Positions 46,130 to 58,272 of a stretch of 64,000 nt of DNA are shown in pieces. Source of the stretch: Cercis canadensis (lineage: Eukaryota > Streptophyta > Magnoliopsida > Fabales > Fabaceae); assembly GCA_003255065.1 (NCBI GenBank), contig QAOA01000123.1:115002-179001 (forward strand), given 5' to 3'. Made by a program: the position numbers and the translations under genes. Positions within the stretch are counted from its first letter, which is position 1, and each line of letters begins with the position of its first letter. Under the pieces are notes generated by a model. The model worked only from the letters and a program-made list of their open reading frames with translations, searched no databases and had not been told where the DNA came from.

Positions 46130-46330
46130 AGATAAAGCTGGACATCAAAAGCTAAAAGAGGAGTTAGCTACTTTTAATTAAAAAATCAGTTTTTGAATCC
46201 CATATTTACGAAGTTAAACAAGTACTTAAAAAATAATAAGCCACCTTATTTGACTCGTTGACAACTCATTTGATAAAGGCAATATTAGTCTCTCTCTGTA
46301 GTCAGTAGTGGCTAGTGCTGGAATATATAG
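46130..46330 (+). promoter_or_regulatory. Promoter of the DUF247 gene
   Basis: The conserved upstream module ends at a TATA-like TATATAG (46324-46330), 122 bp before the ATG, so a start site near 46355 is inferred. The same module recurs without a gene at 42.66, 44.75, 45.91, 48.72 and 59.17 kb. Confidence 0.55.
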
Positions 46331-46451
46331 AAGGGGGGAAGCCAATGTGTTTCTACAGTTCTTCGTCAGATTTGTTTCCAAAATTCTTTATATGCTCAAT
46401 TGCTTTCAAGATTTATCCTAAGTCTTCATCTTCAAGCCCTATTTACTTGAT

Positions 46452-47846
46452 ATGGCTCACAGAACACAAGGAAATGCTGACGACTATAGTTGGATGCTCC
46501 CTATTGAAGTGATGCTGGGTTCTATAGGTCATAGAGAAGTTCAGGCATGTAGCATTTCCCGGGTGCCACTTAAACTTCGAAAACATAATGAGGATGCTTA
46601 CAAGCCAAAGGCTGCAGCCATTGGACCCTTTCATAGGGGAACTAGAAGCGATTTGCTTCTAATGGAAGAGCCAAAATGGCATTACATGTTGTCTCTTCTT
46701 AGTCGAACCGGGAACCCGGAGGAAACTAGAAGGCCAGAAGTGAGGTTGAAAGATTGCGGCGCAGCCATTCTTGCTTTAGATAACGTAGTTCGTGCAAGCT
46801 ACGGAGGTAACATCGAATTGGAACCTCACGAGCTTGCAAAAATGATCTTATTGGATGGTTGTCTTCTGTTGGAGCTTCTCCTCAGGGTTCGCAAGTATAT
46901 GGAAACGCAGAACCCTATAGATGGTGACAATTCCGACGACCCCATACTCGAAAATGAGGAGAAGCTATTCTCTGTTCTAACCGATCTGATTTTGCTTGAG
47001 AACCAACTACCCTTTATTGTTCTCAAGAAGTTGTACAGGAAAATTTTTCCTGTTAACGTTACAATTGAAGATGACCACCGTGTTGCTGATCTTGTGCTGA
47101 ATGCCTTTGGTTACCCTTTGCTTCAAAGCTCTAGTGTTGCTCACCTCCTTCACCTTATGCATTCGTCTATCATTACCAAGGAGAGTAACCAAGTGAAGCA
47201 ACCTAGCCAAGAACTAAAACGCTGTGCTACAAAGCTTCGAGCTGCCGGGATAACAATTCGACCTGCAAATAGTAATCTTATGAGAAGCAAATTTGTGGAT
47301 AGGTTTGAGTTTAATATAAACTTCAGTGGCGGGGCACTGGAGATCTCACCGCTGCATATTAGGGAAACAACAGAAGTCAAGTGGAGGAGTTTTATCGCTT
47401 GGGAACAGAGCAGAATTGGTATCAGATGCAAATTCACTTCTTATGCTTTGTTCTTTCAAGGTTTGATCTGTTGTGAGCATGACTTTGAGCTGCTTGAGAA
47501 GAACAAAGTGATTATAAATGAATCGAAGAAGAGCAGAGAAGATTTGCTGAAACTATTCCATACAATCACTGAGGGAGTTGACCATATGGATTCGAGTTAT
47601 AGCGAGTTGTGTATGAGCTTGAACAAATACCCAGCAGCGAATCCTTTGAGAAAATGGCCTATAATCACTTGGCATCATTATAGATGTATTTTAGCCATCA
47701 TTCGGTTCTACTGGGAAAATTGGTACCAAATTTTGGTACGTGACCATGTTCCTACAGTGTGGAAACTCATAGGAGTACTGGCAGCCACGGTGCTGCTTGC
47801 TCTCACTATTGTGCAAACATATTATGCGGCACAAAGCCAAAACTAA
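46452..47846 (+). CDS. DUF247 (UPF0481) family protein, intact
   Basis: Plant-specific family, usually membrane-anchored, without a known biochemical activity. Single exon, 464 residues, normal length. Family signatures: CSISRVPLKLRK near 33-44, YKPKAAAIGPFHRG at 50-63, MEEPKWHYM at 71-79, LDNVVRASYG near 109-118, MILLDGCLLLELLL at 131-144 and LILLENQLPFIVLKKL at 179-194. A hydrophobic C-terminal segment (LIGVLAATVLLALTIVQTYY, about 439-458) with a short tail is the expected membrane anchor. The start is the first ATG after the TATA box and gives a typical short N-terminus. In ryegrass, DUF247 genes are self-incompatibility determinants, but most family members have no known role and nothing here shows one. 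It is the only intact member in a neighbourhood of relic copies. Confidence 0.94.
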   Translation: MAHRTQGNADDYSWMLPIEVMLGSIGHREVQACSISRVPLKLRKHNEDAYKPKAAAIGPFHRGTRSDLLLMEEPKWHYMLSLLSRTGNPEETRRPEVRLKDCGAAILALDNVVRASYGGNIELEPHELAKMILLDGCLLLELLLRVRKYMETQNPIDGDNSDDPILENEEKLFSVLTDLILLENQLPFIVLKKLYRKIFPVNVTIEDDHRVADLVLNAFGYPLLQSSSVAHLLHLMHSSIITKESNQVKQPSQELKRCATKLRAAGITIRPANSNLMRSKFVDRFEFNINFSGGALEISPLHIRETTEVKWRSFIAWEQSRIGIRCKFTSYALFFQGLICCEHDFELLEKNKVIINESKKSREDLLKLFHTITEGVDHMDSSYSELCMSLNKYPAANPLRKWPIITWHHYRCILAIIRFYWENWYQILVRDHVPTVWKLIGVLAATVLLALTIVQTYYAAQSQN

Positions 47847-48484
47847 GTCTTGTCTTGTTTGAGTTTGTTTCCACCAATAGCAGTAGTGGAAGCACAAACC
47901 TACCTAGCTAAATCCTTTTTTACTTTTTGTTGTCATATAATGTATGTGTATTTACCCCAAAAGACATTGCAATATGGTTATGGGATATTCCATTATCCAT
48001 TTTATGAGAGAGGATAAACCACTCTTTGTGTACAGAAAAAGAAATAATCATGTTTACTAATTGTTGAATTTTTGAAAATGATAGTAATGGTGTATGTGTG
48101 AGAGTGTGATTGGTAGATAGGAAGAATGATATTTAATTGGATAGGTGGAAGAAAGAGAAAGTTTAGTTATTAAAGGGAATGGATACAAAGCTGATGACTT
48201 TGTTCCTTCTATGTTGATGACTAAGTTTGTCATCAAAATGGCTTTAGTTATAGGGTATTGGCTAACCTATGCTAGCTTACATTTTGACATACAAGAATAC
48301 CTTTTTATAGGCAAATTAACCAACCTTCAAAGTCGGTTTATGTAGTTTCTAGGTTTTTCTAGTTAATAGCTTTGTTACCTAGATTTTTCTACTTGGGTCT
48401 AGTAGTCTAAATACTTTTTTTTTTTTACTTTTCTTGATTTTTCTAGATTATTTTTTTAACACTAATTTATAACAGTTTACTCTT
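47847..48484. other. Intergenic downstream of DUF247
   Basis: No gene is supported. The ORF at 48145-48345 has no domain. Confidence 0.5.
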
Positions 48485-48606
48485 GGTAAAACAAACTGTG
48501 AACCAAACCATACATATATAAAAATGTTGTAATCAAAGTAAACCAATCTAATTATCACAAAAGCTAAACCAGGAATCATGGTTCAGTTCGATTTGACTGG
48601 TTTCTG
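48485..48606. repeat. Duplicated segment shared with 56743-56870
   Basis: ACAAACTGTGAACCAAACC, TGTAATCAAAGTAAACCAAT, AAACCAGGAATCATGGTTCA and GTTCGATTTGACTGGTTT recur at 56743-56870, directly beside the copia insertion. The repeat therefore marks the insertion site. Confidence 0.8.
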
Positions 48607-48714
48607 TCAAGAATGAGTAGAAAAAGGTGCTTCCATTTCTTCTGTAAACTTGCGTAGTAAATTGAACGCGTTCTGTTATCAAAGCGTTCATTCCAAGTAT
48701 TTCTATTTTTTGAA

Positions 48715-48991
48715 AATATTCGGTTAGAATTCACTTTAGTAACTGGCAACTTAAACAAAGACCGAAGAGGCTAAGAAACGCCAAAGGTAATTACGGACAA
48801 TAGAATCTAATAGAGAAGGTGGCTACTTTTGTTTATACAATCAGTTTTATAATCCCATATTTATGAAGTTAAGCAAATTTATTCAAAATAACTGTTTTAA
48901 GGATCTTCAAAAAAAGTTGAAGTTCTAACTTTGAATCCCAATTCTCCCATATTTCTAGCTAGAAAAATCTAGCTCTTATCTATCTAATGTG

Positions 48992-49024
<33 letters not shown>

Positions 49025-49130
49025 ACAGCATTTTTTGACTTGTTGACCATTCATTGATAAAGACAAATTTACTTCTAATGGAAGAGTAAACTATAAATAT
49101 ATTTTGGGTAATGCTACTTAATTAGTGAGA
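48715..49130 (+). repeat. DUF247 upstream module, copy with SINE insertion
   Basis: Sister copy of 44748-45190, including the SINE at 48895-49023 with a 32-A tail. No DUF247 coding sequence follows. Confidence 0.8.
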
Positions 49131-50290
49131 TAAAAATCTACTAGAATTTTGTCTAAATTCAAATGTGATTGTTAGGTGAAACAAAGTAACGGTGATCCCA
49201 TCTTTATCTGGGGATGGGGCTTCAAGTCACATCAAAGAAATGTATGTGTGCCTGTGTTTATAAGCTGATTGCTTGACGTTTGGCTTGCACTCTGTGTTAG
49301 GATGTTTTGTCCATTTGTTCTCTTCTAGGGGAAAAAACAAAAAGGTGGTTAGAAGACCTATCATTCTGCTATGAATTCTCACAACAAAATTCTAGCCCAA
49401 ATATGCTTTTAACATAGAAAATCAACCTAAGATTAAGGGGAATATAAGCTCCTTTGAATAGAACAATCTTGTTTCACAATTACAGTTGTTATGATCAAAA
49501 TCTAATAAAGTTATGGAACTATCTACCAAAAATAAAATGGTTATGGAACTTTGGGTTTAAAAAACTCACTTCAAATTTATTGTATGAGAAGTTGGTACAT
49601 TTTGGATAGAGAAGCATTTCATTAACAAACAAAAAAAAAGTTTTTTATTAAGCAAAAGTAGAAGTTGGTGATGAAGATATATTTTAAGGTTATTCAAAAG
49701 CCCCAAATTTAGGTTAATAAAATACTTTTAGAAGTATTGGTTAGCTAATTAAACTTATAATAGATTTTAAGTGCTTAACTAATTAAAGTTCTTAACTAAA
49801 GTATCTCAAATGTTTAGAAATATTGGTTAGAAATCACTTGTACTGGCAACCTAACAAAAGACCAAAGATTCTAAGAGTGACCAAGTTAACAAAAGACAAA
49901 AGATTCTAAGAGTGACCAACTTTCTCAAAGGACAATATAGCCCAATCAAATTTCCGAACAGATTTATTAAGGATGACTAAGACACCAAGTCTTCGAGGAT
50001 TGTATAAATAACGAATGTTTTTAGAACAAAAGAAAGAACAACAAGGGTTAGTATATCCAATCTGTTCAAATTAAACAAGAAATATATAAAGAATGACTGG
50101 GGAGTTTAAGTCTTTGCCTACTTTTATTTTTTATTTTTTACCTTAGCTATAGTTTTAGATTCAAACACAAAATTTGTAAGCTTTGAATACGATCTCAATA
50201 CCACTCGATCACAGCCGTATATACACTAAAATGTCTTTGTAATTTTCCGACAAAAGTTTCAATAGAAATTTTCTAATGCGTGGATAGATG
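49131..50290. repeat. Duplicated block shared with 45191-45909
   Basis: Carries the same order of blocks as the 45 kb copy with extra DNA between them. It includes a roughly 35-bp tandem repeat at about 49853-49920 (AACAAAAGACCAAAGATTCT twice with one change) and a TATA-like GTATAAATAACGAATG at about 50003. 49910-50070 also matches 59460-59620. Confidence 0.75.
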
Positions 50291-50389
50291 TCTGCACGCT
50301 AATTTTATTTTTTATTATTTTAAATGAATTATTATTTTTTGGTAGGATAGTGAATAATTAATACTTAATAGTCAGCTTATCATTCTTTA

Positions 50390-50995
50390 TTGTTATATTT
50401 GAAGGCATGTCATTATCGTTAGTTGCTATTTAGCAATTTATTGATATAATAATAATTATGTATAATGTTTTTTCTAATATAATAAACAATAAATTAATGC
50501 GATTAAGTATGAATGTGAAGTGTGAACCGCACTCCTATAAAAGGAATCAAAAGCTATATTTAAGTTTCAAACTAATTATTGTTAATACTTAGCCACCGTA
50601 CACAAAATTTGTATTCGGAACTACTCAATTATCTGGTAGTGCTATTTCCCAATTTAAAAGTGTGTTTTAGGTACACCAACCAGCCAAAAAAAAGAAGAGA
50701 CAGCTTGGTCTTTGTTTATCAAAGGCTATATAATAATCATAGCTTAATTCATCACATAATCTCATTCCATCGATCTCAGTGGAATTTAAATCCATGAAGG
50801 TTGGTTGTTTGGTTTACCTCTTCCACCTCTAGAATTGATTTTCAAGACACAAAGTACATTTTGAGGTTGCAAACTTGTGCATAATCACTTTCCTAATTCC
50901 GGACTCACTTAAAACTATTTTGTGCAAAAGTTAAAAGGGATGCTTTTACTTATGATCAAATGGATTTTGTAGTATGTGCTGGTTTACCCATATGA
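50390..50995. repeat. Duplicated segment shared with 41340-41945
   Basis: Second copy of the 41 kb segment. The ORF at 50579-50797 is not conserved in the other copy. Confidence 0.85.
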
Positions 50996-51406
50996 CAATT
51001 TCGTCTCAAATAATGCATCTGAACATAAAGCTAGTCTTTTTTTGAAAGTCAATTTTACCCAAAACATTCGAATGTGATTCACTATAAGCAGCAAATAAAT
51101 AATAGAACACTATGTACATACTGTTATTAAATATCAATAGTCCTCTACTTAAAATAACCATACATAATGAAAATCCACTAACTTGAGAAAGGAGAGACAC
51201 TAATGCCAGAGTGTTCATGGTGTGATTTGCTCAACCTCCAACCTAGTTAACCTTCACCAATTCTAACATTTTTGAACCAAGAAAACATTCAAAACCAATC
51301 AAATTAACCACCGGTTCTTGGTTTGATTTGGTTCGTACGAAAAACTGACTACGTAAATATACATGGTCAGTTTGGGGTTCGTTCCATATAGTTCAGTTTG
51401 AAGGCT

Positions 51407-51411
51407 CAAAC
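51407..51411. repeat. Target duplication CAAAC, left
   Basis: Exact 5-bp match to 56743-56747, flanking the copia element. Confidence 0.9.
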
Positions 51412-51815
51412 TGAAATCAGAGTTGAGTGGAGAAGCTTTTTCAGAGAAGAAGGTTGAGAACGAGAGAAAGAGAGGAAGCCAAATGCATTTGTAGAAATGA
51501 ATTTTTTGATTGATTGAATGTACAGTTACATGAATATATACACTCTAAGACTACAACTTACTTTACAAGATTGCCAGCTAATCTAACTAACTATCAGCAT
51601 CAGCAACTGCAATATCTGACTTAACTTAATAACATGGTTCTAACACGTCCGTATTCCCTTAACTTAGTCTGTGTTCTTCTCTGCAACACGGCCATGATCA
51701 ATAAGGACATGGCCGTGTCCATCTTCAATAATTAACCGTATCTATCTTTAACGAGTTCATGCTCTCTATGACCATAACATGGCCATGACATGGTCGTGTC
51801 CATCTTCAGCTAACA
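51412..51815 (-). repeat. 3' LTR of the copia element
   Basis: 404 bp. On the minus strand it runs TGTTAGC...TGATTTCA, with canonical TG and CA ends. It lacks about 46 bp present in the other LTR, in two short indels. Confidence 0.93.
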
Positions 51816-54800
51816 CCCCCCCTCCCCCCTCTCAAGCTGGATGTGGCGACAATCCAAGCTTGCATAATGTCTCATGATGCTTGGGAGCAGGAAGAGATTT
51901 GGTGAAGATATCTGCTAACTAATCTGCAGTAGGAAGATGAGAGATAGAAAGTAACCCATTCAATAGTTGTTCCCGCACATAATGATAATCAATGTCAATG
52001 TGTTTAGTATGTTCATGGAAAACTGGATTGCAAGCAATATAGATAGCTGTCATGTTTTCACACTTGAGAGGAATTGGAGTGACATGGAAAACAACAAGGT
52101 CACTAAGCAAATGACTAAGTCAGGCCAATTCAGTAGTGACTCATCTCATGGACCTATTCTCAGCTTCTGTAGAAGACAAATAAACAATAGTTTGCTTCTT
52201 GGATTTCCATGACATTGGACTGCCACCAAGCATAATGAAATAACCACTAACTGACTTTCTGGAGAAAGGGCAGACAACCCAATCAGAGTCACAATAGGCA
52301 AGAATATTTAAATCTGCATTAGTGTTCAGGAAAATGTCTTGAATAGGATGGGAGTGAAGATACTACAGACCATGGATGGCTGCTTGCATATGAGCTCGAG
52401 AAGGATTTTGATTAAATTGGCTAAGAAACTGAACTGTGTAGGCAATGTTTGGCCTATTGTGTAACAAAAAATTTAACCTGCCAATCAATCTCTGATAAGT
52501 GGAGGGATCAAGCATGACGAGATCCAGCTTGACATTATTGGCAAAGGGACAAGCCACTTAAGACATACCAAAAACTTGAAAGTCATTGCAGAGATCAATG
52601 GTATATTTGCGTTGACTGATCAGAAGACCTTTGAGGCAAGGAAGTGAACTCAAGACCAAGAAAATAATGAAGACTGCCAAGATCTTTGATTCTAAAGGTA
52701 GCATCAAGGTGCTATTTGAGAGATTGAATTTCAAACAAATCATCACCAGTTACCAAGAGATCATCAACATAAACCACCACAATAACTAGAGAACCAATAG
52801 ACCTTTTAATAAACAAAGAATAGTCATGAGGTGAGTGATCATAACCTCTGTGCTTAAGAGTTTCTGACAGCTTAGCATACCACTGGCATGAGGCTTGTTT
52901 CAAACCATATAAGGATTTCTTCAATTTGCAAACTAAAGAAGGATCAGAAACAATGAGTCCTAGGGAAGCTTGCATGTAGATATCCTCATAAAGAGTACCA
53001 TGTAAAAATGCATTGTTGACATCCAGTTGAAAGAGAGACCAGCCACATTTAACAGCTAGTGCAATTAAAGTTCTAATGGTAGTAAACTTAACAACTGGAG
53101 AGAAAGTCTCAAAATAATCCTCACCCTCCTTTTGAGTAAAGCCTCTAACCACAAGCCTAGCTTTGTATCATTCTATGAAGCCATTTGATTTCCTCTTAAT
53201 CTTGTAAACCCACTTGCAACTGATAGGTTTCTTACCTTTAGGCAATTTAACAATATCCCAGGTTTTGTTAAGTTCAAGGGCTTCAAATTCGTTAGCCATT
53301 GCTTCATCCTAGAGGGGATTACCTGTAACTTGCTTATAAGTCTGAGGTTCAATATCAGTGAGTATATTACAAGTGAGATGTTGAGTACTATCAGAGAGAG
53401 TGTTGAAGCATAAGGACTTGGTAGCAAAGCAGGCATTGGTGATAGTATGACAACAAGAACCAGTAAGGGCATTTGTATCAGTGGCATCCATAGCAAAACC
53501 ACAAACGTAGTCCTGAAGAGAAGGTGGAGGCCTTACAGTTTTGTTTGATCTTTGAATTGCCTGACTATTTGTGTTAACATGGGACATAGGAAGAACACAA
53601 GGAGGACACGACCATGGTGGAGGAGGGAACATAGGGGGAATAGATGAGGAACACAGCTGTGAAGAGTCATGACATGGCCTTATTGAAGGACTAGAGGGAA
53701 CATCTTCTATGGAAGAAGGCAAAGGAGAATAAGAATGTTCAGAAACAGAAGAAGAATGCAAAGGAAAAATAGTTTCATGGAAAATAATGTCTCTAGAGAC
53801 AATGATCTCCTGAATATGAAGATTAAGAACTTTATAGGCTTTCTTACCAAAGGGATATCCTAGGAAAATTCTAGGAAATAAGCGAGACATTAATTTATCT
53901 CTACCTTGAGCAGTGGTAGAAATAAAGCAAAGATAACCAAAAGGTTTAAGATGGGAGAATGTAGGCAATTGGTTAAAAAGCACTTGATAAGGTGTTTGAT
54001 TATGAAGGACCTTGGAAGGCATTCTATTGACAAGGTAGGTGGCTGTGAGAACACAATCACCCCAGTATTTCTTAGGTAAACCAGATTGATACAAAAGAGC
54101 TTGAGAGGTTTCAAGTAGATGGTGATGCTTGCATTCAACAACCCTATTTTGTTGTGGTGTGTAGGGAGATGAGGTCTGATGGATAATACCCAAGGAAGAG
54201 AAGAAAGTTGGCCTACTGAACTACTGCTAAGCTCATAGGCATTGTCAGTCCTAATGACTTTGATAGTGGTATGAAATTGTGTTTGAACAAGATGAATAAA
54301 GGACTTAATAACGGAAAAAGCATAAGACTTGTTATGAAGTAAGTGAACCCAAGTATTTTTGCTAAAATCATCAACAATAGTAAGAAAATACTTGTAACCA
54401 GCATAGGTAGAGTGTTTATACGGACCCTAAACATCAATGTGAATTAAATCAAAGGTAGCTTTAGTAGAAATATGACTAGAAGGAAATGGTAATTTGTGTT
54501 GTCTAGATTGTGAACAAACAGTACATGGAGCAAACTCATTATGATTACAAGATTTTGGAATATCAATTGGCAACATATGAAGTTTGTACAAAGGCATATG
54601 CCCAATACACAAGTGCCATAGAAGAGTTTTACTTTTATTACAAGAGGGATTACAATTGATATTACAAGAAGAATCAAGAGGAATTTTTGAATTGGCAAAG
54701 TTATGATCATGCTGTCGACGAAGATATAGGCCTCCATCCCTTTTACCAAGGACTATGTCCTTCTTCATTGAAGGGGCTTGTATGTAACACAAGTCATTAG

Positions 54801-56280
54801 AAAAACACACTGAATAATGATGCTGAGAGGTTAACTTGCTGACAGAGAATAAGTTGAACTTGAAGGAAGGAACAAAGAGGGCATTAGAAAGAACTAGATG
54901 TGAAGAAATGACAATTGTGCCTACACTATTAACCCGGATAGTTTCACCATTAGGAAGAGAAACAGAATGTGGCACCTTAATATCAAGCATACTAGAGAAA
55001 GCATTCTTATCAAAGCATATATGGTCATAAGCACCAATATCTATAATCCAAATGCGTCCTTTATGAAAGAAATTGCTATGGTATGCATTATTAGACAGAT
55101 TACCTACAAAATTGGCAGCTGCAAGAGTATCTGGCAGATCCATCAGATTTACTTGATCAGTAGATTTGAGTGGGTTCAAGAGAGTCATGAGTTAACTATA
55201 TTGTTCAGTGGAAAATTGGAGAGCAGGAGAAGAGTTATTATTTTGAGAACTCTCAACTGATTCCCCTTGAACTGAACTAGAGAATTTCTTAGGCCTTTAA
55301 AACTTAAAATCAGCATGATAACTATGGAGTTTATAGCACTTCTCCTTAGTATGTCCTGGTTTCTTGAAATAGTTGCAAGTAACATTGGATTTCTTGTTTA
55401 GATCATGCCTTTAAGGTGTGTACTTGTTCCTTCCATTATTGACATTCATCGCAACAGTATCACTTAAGAAAGGAACAGTAAGTGAAGCAATCTCCTTTTG
55501 TTTTTCTTCATGAACAATGATTGTGTAAGCTTGATTGACGGTTGGCAAGGGGACATCATAAGGATATGACCCCTAACAGTTGAGAAAGCATCATTGAGCC
55601 CCATAAGCAGTTGGAATAACTTCTGATCCTCAAAGTACTTGTCCATGACTCTTGCAGAACTGCAAGAACATGCAAGAACAACATGAAAATTTCTCAATTC
55701 ATCCCAAATCCTCTTAATTTTGGTGTAGTAAATGGAAACATTATCTGCTCCTTGAGAAACTAAATATAATTCCTTTTGGATTAGATAAACCAGAGAACCA
55801 TTGGCTTGTTCAAAGCTCTCAATTAGTTCAAACCATATCTCTTAAGTAGATATGTAAATCACACTTTCAGCAATGTCCTTGCTTAAAGCATTCATAATCC
55901 AACTGATCACGATGAAATTATAGCAATTCTAGGCATTCAACAGGGAAGAATCAAATACTGGCTTCTGCACTTCATCATTGATGAACCCTAGCTTGTTCTT
56001 GGCAGAAAGAGCAATTAGCATTGCTCATTTCTAGGCATGAAAACTTCTTCCATCAAATTGCTTGGAGACAAGTACAACACCAGGATTATCTGAGGAGTGC
56101 AGATGCATAGGGCTTGAAGGATCAATCATACCTTCTTCAGAGTTACCAAAACCTTGATGAGAGGCATTAGCAAAATTTACAGGATCAGATACCATATCCT
56201 CAACAAAAATTAGAGGAATGAAAAGAAAGGATCACAAGTACGATGATCAAAGAAATGCTAGGAAAGATTGAGCTATTGAA
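51816..56280 (-). pseudogene. Broken copia polyprotein
   Basis: Pieces read in several frames from right to left. A gag remnant is at about 55200-56200, with an altered zinc knuckle near 55320-55380 in which the second Cys is Phe. Next comes a protease and pre-integrase region at 54427-55188, where the active-site motif appears as DIGA and a GHMPLYKL-type zinc-binding segment follows. The integrase core is at about 53309-54437. The reverse transcriptase is at about 52560-53152, with its YVDD catalytic motif intact, and an RNase H remnant at about 51920-52340. Stops and frameshifts separate all pieces. Confidence 0.92.
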
Positions 56281-56292
56281 GCTCTGATACCA

Positions 56293-56742
56293 TGAAATCA
56301 TAGTTGAGTAGAGAAGCTTCTTCAGAGAAGAAGGTTGAGAGCGAGAGAAAGAGAGGAAGCCAAATGAATTTGTAGAAACGAATTTCTTGATTGATTGAAT
56401 GTACAGTTACATGAATATATACACTCTAAGACTACGACTTGCTTTACAAGACTGCCAACTAATCTAACTAACTTTGACTAACTAACTATTCAGCATTAGC
56501 AACTACAATATCTGACTTAACTTAATAACACGGTTCTGACACACCCGTGTTCACTTAACTTAGTCGGTGTTCTTTTTTGCTTAGCTGTGTTCTTCGCTGC
56601 AACACGACCATGATTAATAAGGACATGGCCATGTCCATCTTCAGTAATTAACCGTGTCTGTCTTTAACAAGTTCTTGCTCTATGTGACCATAACACGGCT
56701 ACAACACGGCCATGACATGGCCGTGTCCATCTTCAGCTAACA
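56293..56742 (-). repeat. 5' LTR of the copia element
   Basis: 450 bp, same ends as the 3' LTR. Followed on the + side by the target duplication at 56743-56747. Confidence 0.93.
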
Positions 56743-58109
56743 CAAACTGTGAACCAAACCGTACCAAAAAAAAAAAATTGTAATCAAAGCAAACCAATCT
56801 AATCATCATAAAAGCCAAACCAGGAATCGTGGTTTAGTTCGATTTGACTGGTTTGATTGAGTTGGATTGGTTCCATGAACAACCTAGACACTACATAAGT
56901 AACAAAGCTTCACACTTTCATCCATAACAGAGTACTCTTTAGTTGTATATATAGTTTAAGAAAAAAATGAATAAGAAATTAAGTCATATTTGCCAATAAG
57001 GATTGACTAAATTAGTAGAATCGAGCTGTGTTGATGAAAAAATTCAATATGAATTTTGTTGGGACGCATATGCTAATTGTGATGTGCGCGACCTTAGAGT
57101 TTGGAGGAGCTTATCTGCCTTCTAAATTGTTATCACTCAGAAAAAAGGTATTAAATCATCTTTCATTTCATATGCTCCTCTTATGAAACTAAAAGCCACA
57201 ATAAATTCACCATATTAAAACTTTCACTAATAAAATCACATCACCAATAATTGATCATAAGAAGAAACCAAGCATATGAAGAGGTAGATACAATCATAAT
57301 AGATGAATAAAATGGCCCTATCATAGAGGAAATAATTTGAGAGGGCACATTAAATCTCATAAATTAAATTCATATTGGTATGCTTTTCTTCCCCCTCTTG
57401 TGAATATTTTATAGAATGAATTTAACTATTTATTTGGTTATTCTTTTTCCTGTTTGTCATGTTATTACTCTTTTCTTTTTGTATTGAATGTAAGAATTCT
57501 TGCAAACTGCCTAACTTCTTAATATTAAACTAAACTTAGTGGCTTTCTTATACTATTATATGGCTTACATAAATTCAATGTCCCACTTTAGTTTTTACAA
57601 ATTTTGAAATATTCGATACTTATAGTTGTTATCAGCTTCAAAACTCTCTTAAAAGATAACACTAAAAGCCCAAGGTGCCAGATTATATTTTATGATTGTA
57701 TCCGAATTAATTATTTTAAACAATTGTAGTTATATCATTATGAATACATTATTGAACGTTATTTTTATAATATATAATATTTGTACAACATACTGGTCAA
57801 AACCTATTGTATATGAATAAATTAACATTATAGGATAGTAAAGCTGGTTTTCTTACTCCTCTTCCCTGACTCAAATCTCATCAATTACAAATTCAATCAC
57901 TATTTATCTAGATTTTGTATTTTCATATACCCTTTTGTCTATTCAAATTTCGTTTGTCTTACTTTTATCTATCATACATTAATGGGACAAATATGGTCGT
58001 ACAATGCATTGGGATTAAGGTTTTGAGATGTTTAACCATCTCCCCTCTCGTTAGCGCATCCAAGAAACAATGCAATTGTCATGACAGATCTTATGGAAGA
58101 TACGTAAAA
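56743..58109. other. Intergenic beyond the copia insertion
   Basis: Starts with the segment shared with 48485-48606. The rest is AT-rich without a supported gene. The ORF 57915-58235 lies partly in a duplicated segment and has no recognised domain. Confidence 0.5.
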
Positions 58110-58272
58110 GTTATTCCACTATATTGGAGAAAAAACAGCCTTTTTAATGAAACAACATCAGTTGACAGACACTATTTAAAGAAGTCATTTTTTATTGAGA
58201 ACAACTATAAATCACAGTCGTTTAGATTCAAATAAAAAGGAAAAAAAAAAAAAAAAGAAGTATTGATCTTTC

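Larger units (their letters stand above)
51412..56742 (-). mobile_element. Ty1/copia LTR retrotransposon, complete structure, decayed
   Basis: A 5331-bp element on the minus strand with both LTRs, exact 5-bp target duplications (CAAAC), a primer-binding site next to the 5' LTR (TGGTATCAGAGC on the minus strand, 56281-56292, initiator Met-tRNA type) and a purine-rich tract beside the 3' LTR (51816-51832 on +, C-rich). The order gag, protease, integrase, reverse transcriptase, RNase H identifies copia. The coding region is broken by many stops and frame changes, so it cannot move by itself. The two LTRs have diverged by substitutions and indels (404 versus 450 bp), so the insertion is not recent. 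Confidence 0.96.

Noticed and set aside
57915-58235. 106-codon + strand ORF
   Set aside because: Half of it lies in a segment whose other copy (32757-32905) does not keep the frame, and no domain is seen.
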